Below, in pieces: positions 1 to 8,287 of a stretch of DNA of 64,000 nucleotides. The stretch comes from Candidatus Methanarcanum hacksteinii. Its GTDB lineage: Archaea > Thermoplasmatota > Thermoplasmata > Methanomassiliicoccales > Methanomethylophilaceae. The DNA is taken from contig LVVQ01000001.1 in NCBI GenBank assembly GCA_006954405.1, forward strand, positions 124,001 through 188,000. Direction: 5' to 3'. A model generated the notes under the pieces. It was not told where the DNA came from. It searched no databases and worked only from the letters and a program-made list of their open reading frames with translations. The position numbers were made by a program, and so were the translations under genes. The first letter of the stretch is position 1. Each line of letters opens with the position of its first letter.

Positions 1-796
1 GTGCCTCACTACCGATCATCACATTGACAACGACCATCGATGTTTGGATGAAGAGCAATGCTCCCAATTCGGCAATGACTGCCCATAGACCGAGCCTACC
101 CATCTTACTGAGGAGCTCACGATCATAGTACTCACGAGAGAACTTGATGGTCGGACACACCTTTTTGAGAGAGGCGAGCATGATTAGAAGAAACACCACT
201 ATCGCAACTATGTATGATATTCCAACAAATGTCAAGGATGGCGTATCAAGATAGAACAGGAGTACGACTAAGCCGACCTGTAGCAAACATTGGATGATCC
301 TGCCGACGTATGTTATGTACATCTTGTTGTACGCCATGAAGACGCTGCCCATGCATGCACTGAACGACAGCATGAGTGTGGATGTGATTATCATGAAGAA
401 AGTGAGTTGGACGCTGAGATCTGATGTGTCCCCTATGTTGAAAATGAATGGAGCCACCACAGACAGTATGATGACTACGGGCATCAGCATGGCAACACAT
501 TTAGCCATGCCGATCACGGATGATGTAAAAGTCCTGTTGACAGCATCTGAATCTCCATTCTGTACAGAAATTGCTGTATAACGCGTGAATGCATCCGCCA
601 GTGAATCGGACATCGCTAGGAAATATGTCGTCACTGACGTTATCAGCGGGATTATGGCGTATGTCGCCATCCCCAATGACCCTATGTAGTAAGGGACCAT
701 CAGGAATCCGGTCAAAGCCATGACGATCGTACGTATGATGTTGACCGACACATTGATCGAGACCCTACTGGAGAATGGATCGTACCCTTCCTGCAT
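1..796 (-). CDS. Wzx-like polysaccharide flippase (3' end outside window)
   Basis: The reading frame is open from an ATG at 796 to the left edge, giving the first 265 residues. The start is supported by a GGAGGGG Shine-Dalgarno a few bases upstream. The protein is strongly hydrophobic with about seven membrane segments visible. It begins with a short cytoplasmic stretch and then an 'NIIRTIVMALTGFLMVPYYIG' type segment, as in MATE/MOP superfamily polysaccharide exporters (Wzx/RfbX). Such proteins flip lipid-linked oligosaccharides across the membrane. The neighbouring cytidylyltransferase, transaminase, LicD and glycosyltransferases support a role in exporting a decorated surface glycan. The family call is from hydropathy and overall pattern, so the exact substrate is unknown. 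Confidence 0.75.
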   Translation of the reverse strand, partial: MQEGYDPFSSRVSINVSVNIIRTIVMALTGFLMVPYYIGSLGMATYAIIPLITSVTTYFLAMSDSLADAFTRYTAISVQNGDSDAVNRTFTSSVIGMAKCVAMLMPVVIILSVVAPFIFNIGDTSDLSVQLTFFMIITSTLMLSFSACMGSVFMAYNKMYITYVGRIIQCLLQVGLVVLLFYLDTPSLTFVGISYIVAIVVFLLIMLASLKKVCPTIKFSREYYDRELLSKMGRLGLWAVIAELGALLFIQTSMVVVNVMIGSEA

Positions 797-858
797 CACA
801 TCCCCTCCAAGATATTCCGATCCTCAATGTGAATGAGGCCCAAGATTTCAAATTACGC

Positions 859-1590
859 TTAGATCTCCTCTGTCTTTACCTTCACAGAAAGATTTCCAGT
901 GCGTATGTATTCCAATATACGTTTATAATCATCTATGTAGTCTATCTCAGCCCAGAAGAAATCGCTGACGTCCTTTACATGGACAGGTACCTCTGTTATG
1001 TATTCGTACAATGCGTTCTCCCACCACAGGTCGTATCTTTCCTGCTCCACCAACTCCTCCAGATTCTTCCTGAAACTAGGTATGACATTACGCTTCAATC
1101 TAGCTATACCGACATATTCGGTATCACGATCCTCTATAGGCAAATCCTTTCCATATGATACCAATAATCCATCGTTGACCTTGAAGAAATAGTCTCCAAC
1201 GCTTGCGCGTGACATATCTGCCAACATCACCACGTCATTGTCATCGGCCAATAGTGAATCGTAGATGCCTTCACCCCAGAAAACATCCGCGTTCGCAAGG
1301 ATCAGGTCGTCCTCTCCCAAGAACTCTCTAGCGAACCATAGTGACGCCATACTGTTCGTAACACGAAAGAATGGATTCTCGTAGAAACGTACATCACGGC
1401 CCTTCAATGCTTTACGGACCTCGCCGCCCTCGAAACCGATCACCACTGCAACCTCTATTCCCTTAGAGATCAACATATCAATTGTACGTGTAATCAAGGG
1501 GACACCATCCACCTCCAAAGTGCTTTTGGGTTTATTCACGGATCTGCTTATCCTGCTTCCAACACCCGCTGCCATCAAGATTGCCTTCAT
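859..1590 (-). CDS. LicC/PntC-like sugar or amino-alcohol nucleotidyltransferase
   Basis: This 243-residue protein is a single nucleotidyltransferase domain. The N-terminal signature L-M-A-A-G-V-G-S-R is at residues 5-13, followed by the N-K-P-K motif near 19-22. An N-A-D-V motif near residue 100 supplies the probable metal-binding Asp. Length and signature match phosphocholine cytidylyltransferase LicC and the 2-aminoethylphosphonate cytidylyltransferase PntC. Its start codon overlaps the stop of the aminotransferase (ATGA at 1587-1590), so the two are translationally coupled. With an AEP-type transaminase upstream and LicD nearby, I infer that it activates an aminophosphonate or a similar headgroup as a CMP derivative. 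Plain hexose-1-phosphate nucleotidyltransferase activity remains possible. Confidence 0.8.
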   Translation of the reverse strand: MKAILMAAGVGSRISRSVNKPKSTLEVDGVPLITRTIDMLISKGIEVAVVIGFEGGEVRKALKGRDVRFYENPFFRVTNSMASLWFAREFLGEDDLILANADVFWGEGIYDSLLADDNDVVMLADMSRASVGDYFFKVNDGLLVSYGKDLPIEDRDTEYVGIARLKRNVIPSFRKNLEELVEQERYDLWWENALYEYITEVPVHVKDVSDFFWAEIDYIDDYKRILEYIRTGNLSVKVKTEEI

Positions 1591-2654
1591 TGTAGTATCT
1601 CCTTCAAAGCCGATATCAGTACATCATAATCAGTTTTATCCAAATTTCCGATGTGCCCAACACGTAACATGTGAGCTTTCAATTCCCCACCGCTAGGCGT
1701 GACGGTGATACCATATCCATCATTGAGTCTCTTGTAGACTTCCATCGCATCACCATCGAACAATATCGGCGTAACCGCATTGGAAAGAGGATATGTCGGA
1801 ATCCTTAGTCCTATGTCCATTGCACATTGACGGAAGTATTCCGCAAGTGTTCTTGTCCTACGTATCTTCTCATCGATACCGATGTCATCGACCATATGGA
1901 GCATATCATTCAGACAAAGTAATGTTCCGACAGCAGGTGTGAATGGTGTCTGACCGCGCTCTTGATCCAATATGTGGTGCTTCAGATCCAAATAATACGT
2001 GGGCGATTTTATGGTTATTGCCCTTTCACTGTATGCCCTCGGACTGAGAACGACCATGGATATCCCTGGTTCCAATGCCAACGCCTTCTGGGAACTGATG
2101 ATCAGTGCATCGATTCCGTATTTCGACATGCTTATCTCATCTGCCAAAAAAGCACTTATCGCATCCACGATCAAGTACATCCCATTCGCCTTACAGAATT
2201 CGGACAACAGAGTAATATCGTACAATTGCCCTGTGGACGTCTCATCAAGATTCACTAGAAGTGCGGTGTAACCCATCCCATTGAACTCTTCAAGATGCTC
2301 TTTGGTGAATGTCTCCCCTGTGCTCAGTGCAATCTGGTCATATGGGATACCATGGACATCGCATATCTCTGTGAATCTTCTTCCGAAACCTCCGCCGTTT
2401 ATTACCAATGCCTTGTCAGATGGTGTCAGAAGACATGATACGGCTGCCTCCATGGCACCAGTACCAGATGCGGTCAGAAACGCGACCTTACAATCATCAT
2501 CCGCATCCAGGAGCCTTTTCAATACCCTTTCTGAATCCAACATTATCCTTGAAAAATCATCGGTTCTGAAGTACGGGAGCTGCTTCCCTGACCGCTCCAG
2601 TGTATCAGGGTACATCATCACGGGTCCGACGGTGAATAGCCTCATACTATGCAT
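1587..2654 (-). CDS. Class V aminotransferase, 2-aminoethylphosphonate transaminase-like
   Basis: The 355-residue protein is a fold-type I PLP enzyme of the PhnW/serine-pyruvate aminotransferase group. It begins with the typical 'FTVGPVMMYPDTLERSG' pattern. D164 (L-I-V-D-A-I-S) and K190 (S-S-Q-K-A-L) are the expected cofactor-binding Asp and Schiff-base Lys. In AEP biosynthesis such an enzyme interconverts phosphonoacetaldehyde and 2-aminoethylphosphonate. Coupling to a LicC/PntC-like cytidylyltransferase and proximity to LicD favour this role. PEP mutase and phosphonopyruvate decarboxylase are not in the window, so the phosphonate itself is unproven. The start at 2654 lies about 29 bases from a shared TATA box centred near 2683; M4 at 2645 is an alternative. 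Confidence 0.8.
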   Translation of the reverse strand: MHSMRLFTVGPVMMYPDTLERSGKQLPYFRTDDFSRIMLDSERVLKRLLDADDDCKVAFLTASGTGAMEAAVSCLLTPSDKALVINGGGFGRRFTEICDVHGIPYDQIALSTGETFTKEHLEEFNGMGYTALLVNLDETSTGQLYDITLLSEFCKANGMYLIVDAISAFLADEISMSKYGIDALIISSQKALALEPGISMVVLSPRAYSERAITIKSPTYYLDLKHHILDQERGQTPFTPAVGTLLCLNDMLHMVDDIGIDEKIRRTRTLAEYFRQCAMDIGLRIPTYPLSNAVTPILFDGDAMEVYKRLNDGYGITVTPSGGELKAHMLRVGHIGNLDKTDYDVLISALKEILQ

Positions 2655-2677
2655 CCATCATGCCAACACTAATGTAA

Positions 2678-2688
2678 CATATATAAAC
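2678..2688. promoter_or_regulatory. Bidirectional TATA box between transaminase and licD
   Basis: The A/T run 'catatataaac' reads as a TATA box on both strands. It is about 26-29 bases from the transaminase start (2654) and about 45 from the LicD start (2728). One element may serve both divergent genes. Confidence 0.55.
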
Positions 2689-2727
2689 TACGCATAGCGT
2701 GCAACATCAATTCCCGCCCTGGAACTC

Positions 2728-3516
2728 ATGATGAGTGTGATGGGTGCTGGACAACGTGATGATATGAATGATACACAATCCACTCTGCTGACGATGTATG
2801 AGGATATCAGGAAGATATTGGAAGCCAACGGCATCACATTCTACATACACTTCGGTACTGCCATAGGAGCATTGAGGCACAACGGATTCATACCATGGGA
2901 TGATGACATCGACCTTGCAGTATGGGAAGAGGACCTCGACAAGGTGAATAGGATACTCTCCGAACAACTAGACAAGGAACGTTACTACTACCACGTACCA
3001 TCTGCAGATACACACCCCCATGTAATCGCGAAATCGGATGATTTCGAGAATGATCTGCAGATGAGGAAACTCCCATTCATAGACATTTTTCCGATATCCA
3101 AGTATCCTTCGGAAAAGATCAGACAGGCCCTCTGTAACGCATTCATATGGGGCAACGTCTGTTCAATATGGGCAATAGATCACGTAGATTCCATCAATAT
3201 TCATAAGATGATCTCATGGATACCGAACGTCTTCAAACATCTAGCAGATATGATCGTCAACAAGGATTCCGATCTCACTGTCATCTATGCGACTGAATTC
3301 AAGGACTATATCTTCAAAGGGGAAACTTATGGAAATCCTGTCATGCATGTATTTGAGACTACTGATGCGCCACTCCCAGAGAGATACGATGAGATACTCT
3401 CGTCGATATATGGGGACTATATGGCCCCTCCGCCAGAAAGTGAACGTAAAGGCGCAGGCGGATTCCCGTGCGGGGCATATAAAGATTATATCATGAAGAA
3501 ACAAAGAAAAGAATGA
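2728..3516 (+). CDS. LicD family phosphotransferase
   Basis: The 262-residue protein has the LicD signature: Y-I-H-F-G-T-A-I-G-A-L-R near residues 39-50, then P-W-D-D-D-I-D-L at 57-63, which carries the metal-binding aspartates. LicD proteins transfer phosphocholine or related phospho-headgroups from a CDP- or CMP-activated donor onto glycans, teichoic acids or other acceptors. The gene diverges from the cytidylyltransferase/transaminase pair and probably consumes the activated donor made there. Length fits the family. The first ATG of an ATG-ATG pair is used, with a weak GGA upstream; M13 (2764) is an alternative start. Confidence 0.85.
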   Translation: MMSVMGAGQRDDMNDTQSTLLTMYEDIRKILEANGITFYIHFGTAIGALRHNGFIPWDDDIDLAVWEEDLDKVNRILSEQLDKERYYYHVPSADTHPHVIAKSDDFENDLQMRKLPFIDIFPISKYPSEKIRQALCNAFIWGNVCSIWAIDHVDSINIHKMISWIPNVFKHLADMIVNKDSDLTVIYATEFKDYIFKGETYGNPVMHVFETTDAPLPERYDEILSSIYGDYMAPPPESERKGAGGFPCGAYKDYIMKKQRKE

Positions 3517-3523
3517 CCATACG

Positions 3524-4414
3524 TCACAGTTTCTTCGTACTGGCGACCGGTTCCCATGCGTTCAGGTCACAATTGCCGTCCTTGACGTATTTCTTGGCCT
3601 TGATACGGCAATATAGTTCCATCATGACCGATGCGAACATCTTGATCGGATGGAATCCGAGATCGCGGATGGTGTCAAATATCGCCTCCACAAGCATCCT
3701 TGGATCCCTGGATGGATTGTAGAAATTGCTCTTCTCCACCATTATGGATTGTCCTATGTTGACGCGCAACCTCTGTTTTATGAAATCGGATACGGTCTCC
3801 GGCCCCCTGTTGTACACGGTCGCATCAGGAGCATATACAGACACATAACCTGCCGATTCCACAGCCACTCTGATGAAATCCTCATCCGATTGATATTGTG
3901 TCGGCAACTCTATGCCCACATCACGATATGCTATCAACTCACCGATCTTAGGACATCTAGATGCGATGTTATGATGCAATGACCACACCATATTGGATGC
4001 GAAACCTGCCAATGTCTTCTTGGAATTGAGCGGTATCGGATGTCCGCCAACCAATCCCACCTTCTCATCCCTGAACGGTTCCAGCAGTTTCTGAAGACTG
4101 TGCTCAGAAGCGAATGCGTTATCCGCATTCAACATGACGATCAGTTCCGTATCCTTTGCCTTGAGATAGCAGTTCACAGCGGAATTCTTACCTTCCCTCT
4201 TCTCCTGCCTCATCAATACGACCTCAGGATACTCCTTGGAAAGTGATGTCACTATCTCATCCGTACCATCTGTACTGGCGCTGGATACCACGATCACCTT
4301 GTCCAATGTGAAACCTGATAATTCCTGGTCGAAGATGGACCTTATCGACCTCTCTATAGCACCCGCTTCATTGTACGCGCAAATGCCGATAGTGAATACC
4401 AGGTCCTCGCTCAT
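3524..4414 (-). CDS. Glycosyltransferase family 2
   Basis: This is a GT-A fold glycosyltransferase. Features include an N-terminal I-G-I-C-A-Y-N-E motif, V-V-S-S-A-S-T-D-G-T-D, the nucleotide/metal-binding L-N-A-D-N motif near residue 100, and a D-E-D-F element in the second half. A hydrophobic patch near the C terminus suggests peripheral membrane association. The upstream in-frame ATG at 4426 would add four residues. A TATA-like 'gtatttag' at 4437-4444 sits about 26 bases before ATG 4414, so a leaderless start at 4414 (MSEDLVF) is preferred. It converges on licD with only 7 bases between the genes. It probably adds a sugar to the surface glycan; the donor is unknown. Confidence 0.88.
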   Translation of the reverse strand: MSEDLVFTIGICAYNEAGAIERSIRSIFDQELSGFTLDKVIVVSSASTDGTDEIVTSLSKEYPEVVLMRQEKREGKNSAVNCYLKAKDTELIVMLNADNAFASEHSLQKLLEPFRDEKVGLVGGHPIPLNSKKTLAGFASNMVWSLHHNIASRCPKIGELIAYRDVGIELPTQYQSDEDFIRVAVESAGYVSVYAPDATVYNRGPETVSDFIKQRLRVNIGQSIMVEKSNFYNPSRDPRMLVEAIFDTIRDLGFHPIKMFASVMMELYCRIKAKKYVKDGNCDLNAWEPVASTKKL

Positions 4415-4436
4415 GCGAATACCCATAACAAAAACA

Positions 4437-4444
4437 GTATTTAG
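4437..4444 (-). promoter_or_regulatory. TATA box of the GT2 gene
   Basis: 'CTAAATAC' on the minus strand lies about 26 bases upstream of ATG 4414. It overlaps the stop region of the upstream gene, so the GT2 gene may have its own promoter inside the cluster. Confidence 0.4.
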
Positions 4445-5793
4445 GCACTATCATCAGTGACGACAGGGCCTTCCTGTATGAGCGAACGATGGCGATAGAT
4501 GTAGTACAGTATCAACAGGATGCCTATGTACTGTATGACATTTCCAGCCATCGCAAATATCTCCATATATGTCAACGGAAGGCTTCCGCACAACGCTTTG
4601 GTCGCTGCTATGACGGAATCCACTGATATCAGATCGGTGAACACGGCCAATGGCAGGAACAATGATGTCAAAGCGCTCACCGACTGCATGAAACCTCCGA
4701 CGGATATCAATCCCCATGATCCCATCAGACCCTTTGGCATGACCATGATACAATAGACTAGGAATGGGAACAGTGACACCACATACTGTGGGTTCGGAGG
4801 ATAGATGAATACGACGGCCAAAGAGATCAAGGAATACCACATGAATCTGTTGATCGGGTCGCCATCCTGTGGTTGCTTGATCAGTCTTATTCCTAATATC
4901 AAGGACACGACCATGGAGACGGCACCGACAATGACCGCACTGTAGCTGATAAGATAGTCCAATATCTCGCTCTCGGATGATACTGTCGCACGATCGGTAA
5001 TGAAACTGAATGCGGACATGATGTTTCCATCCATGATGTGCGGGAACATTATCACCAAGGTCATAATCAATGCACCACTGAATGCCTTCGCGACATTCAT
5101 CATGCTTTCCTTCCTATCCGCTCCTTTCGAGAATGCATAACCTACGATCGGGAAGAATATGAACGCTGGGAAGAACTTGTTGAGAACTGCGATGGCGAAA
5201 CATGCTCCGGCAGACATTGAATGGTTCTTGCGTAGCAGAACTATCGAGAGAAGGACCATGGTCGCAGAGACTATATCCGGCATACCCAAGACCGTGTATG
5301 CCGCGAATATGGTCGGACAGAGGAACGTCAACAGGAATACCACTTGCGCCTTCCTCTTATTTTTCGTAACATCGTCCACCAACCAGTACATCATGTATGC
5401 CAATGCCACATCGAATAGCAGAAGGATTACTTTGTACGACATCATGAATCCGACAGATGTCACATTAGCACTGAAATCCATGTAATTTCCATTCTCGAAA
5501 CCGATGAAATCCATCACTCTGATGCCCAATTCCCCGATGTTGAAGAAGAATGAATCGAACATCGACACGAACCCCAGGATGTAACCCCAGACTGGAGTGT
5601 AGTAATAACCTCTGAGACCGTAGAGCCCCTCGCCCATCTGTATGTTCCTGGTTACGATGGCCCAATAGTTCGTATCGAATGTGTATGCCAAAGTCATCAT
5701 CGATATCTTGATGATCAGACCGATCGCAAGCATTGCGAGGATCGGATGTTTCATGTTGAAGAAGGAATCCTCCAACTTCGATGTGTCAAACAT
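4441..5793 (-). CDS. Polytopic membrane glycosyltransferase, GT87/PMT-like (module copy 1)
   Basis: This protein of about 450 residues has roughly ten or more membrane segments. Near the N terminus it has a 'YYYTPVWGYILGFV' loop shared with the 10238-11590 protein ('NYYTPIWGYLLSFV'). The architecture resembles GT-C glycosyltransferases of the DUF2029/GT87 or dolichyl-phosphate-mannose transferase type, which take sugars from polyprenol phosphate. An ATG at 5826 exists, but ATG 5793 is preferred because GGAGGGG lies six bases upstream. It overlaps the stop of the membrane-anchored gene by 8 bases, so the two are translationally coupled. Exact family and donor are inferred. Confidence 0.75.
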   Translation of the reverse strand: MFDTSKLEDSFFNMKHPILAMLAIGLIIKISMMTLAYTFDTNYWAIVTRNIQMGEGLYGLRGYYYTPVWGYILGFVSMFDSFFFNIGELGIRVMDFIGFENGNYMDFSANVTSVGFMMSYKVILLLFDVALAYMMYWLVDDVTKNKRKAQVVFLLTFLCPTIFAAYTVLGMPDIVSATMVLLSIVLLRKNHSMSAGACFAIAVLNKFFPAFIFFPIVGYAFSKGADRKESMMNVAKAFSGALIMTLVIMFPHIMDGNIMSAFSFITDRATVSSESEILDYLISYSAVIVGAVSMVVSLILGIRLIKQPQDGDPINRFMWYSLISLAVVFIYPPNPQYVVSLFPFLVYCIMVMPKGLMGSWGLISVGGFMQSVSALTSLFLPLAVFTDLISVDSVIAATKALCGSLPLTYMEIFAMAGNVIQYIGILLILYYIYRHRSLIQEGPVVTDDSA

Positions 5794-6787
5794 TGAAGGC
5801 CCCTCCGCGTATGGTGTATATGCCACCTATATACAGGTAGGCAACATCTCCCATGCCTTCGAATGTGCCGTTAACCGTCCCTCTGCATGCATTCCCGGTC
5901 ACGTGCTCTACGATTGCGGTGTCTGAACGTACCCCTGAAGCTATTATCTGTCCGATATCTGCCATCTGTTCCAAGGATGAACAACCTGCGATGACACATA
6001 TCTCGCCCATACCATGTTTCACGAACGACACCGAAGCGTAACCATCCTGCTCATATCCAATGCTAAGGTCCGAGGACGATATCTTCATCCCATATGTGAC
6101 ACGGCTGTTCTGTAACGACAAGGACTCTCTGAAACCATTCTGTATCTCATTCTTTGCGACGAATATGTCACTTACATTGATACAATCGTTAGAATTGAAG
6201 AATAACATCTGATTGTTAGGCACCATGACGAGCCCATCATCAGAATGATAATATCTTCCGACCTCCGAGCCCACCCAATAGAGATGCCCTCCGTTCGATA
6301 TCCATTTCAACAGGATGTCGTTCTCATCACCTGTGTAGACCGATTGCGGCAAGGCATATGATGACACCAGGATCGCATGCTTATTCGGTGATGCCATCGT
6401 ATCGTTAAGATAATCATACAACCCTTTGGAATCGGAACAGATGGTCTTTACGCCCCTTGCCTCCAATTGCTTGGAGTATTGTTCCGCCAAATATGGCTGA
6501 TCGAATATGTAACGAAGATTGTTATCCTTCATCTGTCCGTAGTGTGAGTCGTATCTCTCGTCCTTGAAGATGAGGACATCATCCACCTTATCTGCATCGG
6601 AGAATAGGATCGCATCGAATCTTGATGATCCGGATGATGTTACCGAATACTGCACCTTCGTTCCATCCGATGATGCATCCACATCATACTCGTATATGTC
6701 TACAGCGTAGATGCTACATTCGCCGATTATGATGATGGCGCAGAAAATAACCCCGATCAACAGGAACACATCCACACGTTTAGACAT
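5786..6787 (-). CDS. Membrane-anchored extracytoplasmic protein (module copy 1), unknown function
   Basis: An N-terminal hydrophobic helix (V-D-V-F-L-L-I-G-V-I-F-C-A-I-I-I-I) is followed by about 300 polar residues, so the body should face outward. It resembles the 9228-10241 protein: similar length, a 'V.YSV...G...AI' start to the mature part, a central 'ILLKWISNGGHLYWVG' segment matching 'ILMKWIEGGGYLYWAG', and a C-terminal '..SVSFVKHGMGEICVIAG' matching '..SVTFVECGKGQIVVFGG'. The latter segments look like a Rossmann/GATase-like fold. A TATA box at 6811-6818 supports ATG 6787 rather than 6805. It may assist or regulate its coupled membrane glycosyltransferase; no function is known to me. 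Confidence 0.75.
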   Translation of the reverse strand: MSKRVDVFLLIGVIFCAIIIIGECSIYAVDIYEYDVDASSDGTKVQYSVTSSGSSRFDAILFSDADKVDDVLIFKDERYDSHYGQMKDNNLRYIFDQPYLAEQYSKQLEARGVKTICSDSKGLYDYLNDTMASPNKHAILVSSYALPQSVYTGDENDILLKWISNGGHLYWVGSEVGRYYHSDDGLVMVPNNQMLFFNSNDCINVSDIFVAKNEIQNGFRESLSLQNSRVTYGMKISSSDLSIGYEQDGYASVSFVKHGMGEICVIAGCSSLEQMADIGQIIASGVRSDTAIVEHVTGNACRGTVNGTFEGMGDVAYLYIGGIYTIRGGAFNV

Positions 6788-6810
6788 GGGAGCGTCTATC
6801 CACATACAGA

Positions 6811-6818
6811 TATTTTAA
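6811..6818 (-). promoter_or_regulatory. TATA box of module copy 1
   Basis: TTAAAATA on the minus strand is centred about 27 bases before ATG 6787, which predicts a leaderless transcript. Confidence 0.5.
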
Positions 6819-6838
6819 CTCTAAATAGCAGGCGATAG

Positions 6839-6848
6839 AAAATATAAA
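6839..6848 (+). promoter_or_regulatory. TATA box of the secreted-protein gene at 6871
   Basis: 'AAAATATAAA' is centred 27 bases before ATG 6871. No Shine-Dalgarno is present, so the mRNA is probably leaderless. Confidence 0.6.
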
Positions 6849-6870
6849 CCTGCAGACAGATAACGTCACG

Positions 6871-7716
6871 ATGAGAGACATATTCAAGATTGCACTAGTG
6901 ATGGTCGCAGTAGCGATAGTCATAGTACCTATGTTCGATGAACCGTCATCAGGCGGCGATAGTTTCTCTGCATCGATCGAAGGATATGTCAAAGTCAATG
7001 GCGTACTCGCCTATAACGACTCGATAGAGATCACCATCCACTATCCTCTGACAGCACCTGCATCGGAATACACAAAGAAGAGTGTGATAGGGTTGGATGA
7101 TAGTGGACATTTCAGGATTGATGGGATACCTCGCGATACCTATGCATCATCCTGTCTCATCTCATTCACATTGAACGGATATTCCATCAGTAATCTTCCA
7201 TCGCAGATCCAAAGCACGAGCGAAGTGATAGATGGTCAAGTATGCTACCGCCTATCCTCGACGATCGGCAAATTGGACGGCAATACCACATACACACTTG
7301 GAGACAACGATCTCTATTCGATATCCATGTTCAGATCCTATGGTTCCGTCAATGGGAGGATCGTCACGGATACGACCACGCCTGTCGGATTGAACAGTGC
7401 ATCCGTTTCGATAGAAACGAAAGGCGGCGCCACGGTTGCGACTGCGAGGACATCGGATGGAGGTTACTTCAACATCGATAAATGTTCTACGGGGTCGTAT
7501 GTCATCATCGTCAAGATGAATGGTTACAAAACATACTCAAGCGACATAGTCATAGAACAGACGAAATCCACAGACCTTGGCGAGATCCGTATGTCCAGTG
7601 ACAATGGTCTCTTCGGAATGGATTTCAATCACGTATTGATGTCGCTTGCCGCAATCATAACGATAGCGATAGTGCTGTTCACCACGGTCTACATGATCCA
7701 CAGCAAGAGGAAATGA
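6871..7716 (+). CDS. Cell-surface protein with carboxypeptidase-regulatory-like domains
   Basis: This 281-residue protein has an N-terminal signal/anchor helix (residues about 4-19), a beta-rich body and a C-terminal membrane helix followed by the basic tail H-S-K-R-K. The body appears to hold two repeats of the carboxypeptidase-regulatory/Cna-B type: 'GHFRIDGIPRDTYASSCLI' and 'GYFNIDKCSTGSYVIIVKM' are the repeated G-x-F-x-I-x-x-x-x-x-G-x-Y cores. Such domains are stalk or adhesion modules. The protein is anchored at both ends or cleaved at the first. It diverges from module copy 1 and could be a surface protein modified by the glycans made here. Confidence 0.7.
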   Translation: MRDIFKIALVMVAVAIVIVPMFDEPSSGGDSFSASIEGYVKVNGVLAYNDSIEITIHYPLTAPASEYTKKSVIGLDDSGHFRIDGIPRDTYASSCLISFTLNGYSISNLPSQIQSTSEVIDGQVCYRLSSTIGKLDGNTTYTLGDNDLYSISMFRSYGSVNGRIVTDTTTPVGLNSASVSIETKGGATVATARTSDGGYFNIDKCSTGSYVIIVKMNGYKTYSSDIVIEQTKSTDLGEIRMSSDNGLFGMDFNHVLMSLAAIITIAIVLFTTVYMIHSKRK

Positions 7717-7723
7717 TACGGAT

Positions 7724-8287
7724 TCATCTCCTCAGCGATGATCTGACGTTCTCATAAAGGCTATCGCCGTTAGAATCCATGGCAACAACCAATGGTCCTA
7801 AACGATTGGAATCGAATCTCCATATGGATTCCGCCATACCGAGGTCCTTCCATTCCACACCATCCACTTTTGACAGTCCTTCAGCCAACGTGACCGCCGC
7901 TCCGCCTGTCGCTGCGAGATAGACACATCCGCATTCCTTCATCGTCTCCACCACCTCGGACGACATCCCGCCTTTGCCGATTATCGCACGGACGCCGAAT
8001 TCCTTTATGAACCTAGGTTCCAAGGAATTCATCCTTGCACTTGTCGTAGGTCCTGCTGCGATCAATTCGTAACCGTCATCCCTCTCGAGTATGATCGGTC
8101 CGCAATGATACAATGTGCAACCGTACAGGCATTCAGGCACGTCCTTGCCATCATCGAGATACTCGAGGGCACGGATATGTGCTTCATCCCTTGCGGTGAT
8201 GACCTGGCCTGAAACGTATACGATGTCTCCGGCCTTCAATGAGCGCACTGTCGATTCGTCAAGAGGACTCTGAAGATATCTCATCAT
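7724..8287 (-). CDS. Fumarate hydratase class I, beta subunit
   Basis: This 187-residue protein matches the C-terminal half of class I iron-sulfur fumarases (and TtdB of tartrate dehydratase). Recognisable patterns are 'L.AGDIVYVSGQVITARDEAH', 'L.HCGPI', 'GPTTSARM', 'IIGKGGMS' and 'GGAAVTLAEG'. With the alpha subunit it hydrates fumarate to malate. The start codon overlaps the alpha-subunit stop, and a GGAGG Shine-Dalgarno precedes the ATG-ATG pair. In this organism it probably belongs to a partial, biosynthetic TCA pathway; a malic enzyme is also in the window. Confidence 0.92.
   Translation of the reverse strand: MMRYLQSPLDESTVRSLKAGDIVYVSGQVITARDEAHIRALEYLDDGKDVPECLYGCTLYHCGPIILERDDGYELIAAGPTTSARMNSLEPRFIKEFGVRAIIGKGGMSSEVVETMKECGCVYLAATGGAAVTLAEGLSKVDGVEWKDLGMAESIWRFDSNRLGPLVVAMDSNGDSLYENVRSSLRR

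Noticed and set aside
2281..2697. Plus-strand 138-codon frame opposite the transaminase
   Set aside because: It is antisense to a clearly real enzyme and has no ribosome site or family pattern. The same holds for most other long opposite-strand frames in the window.
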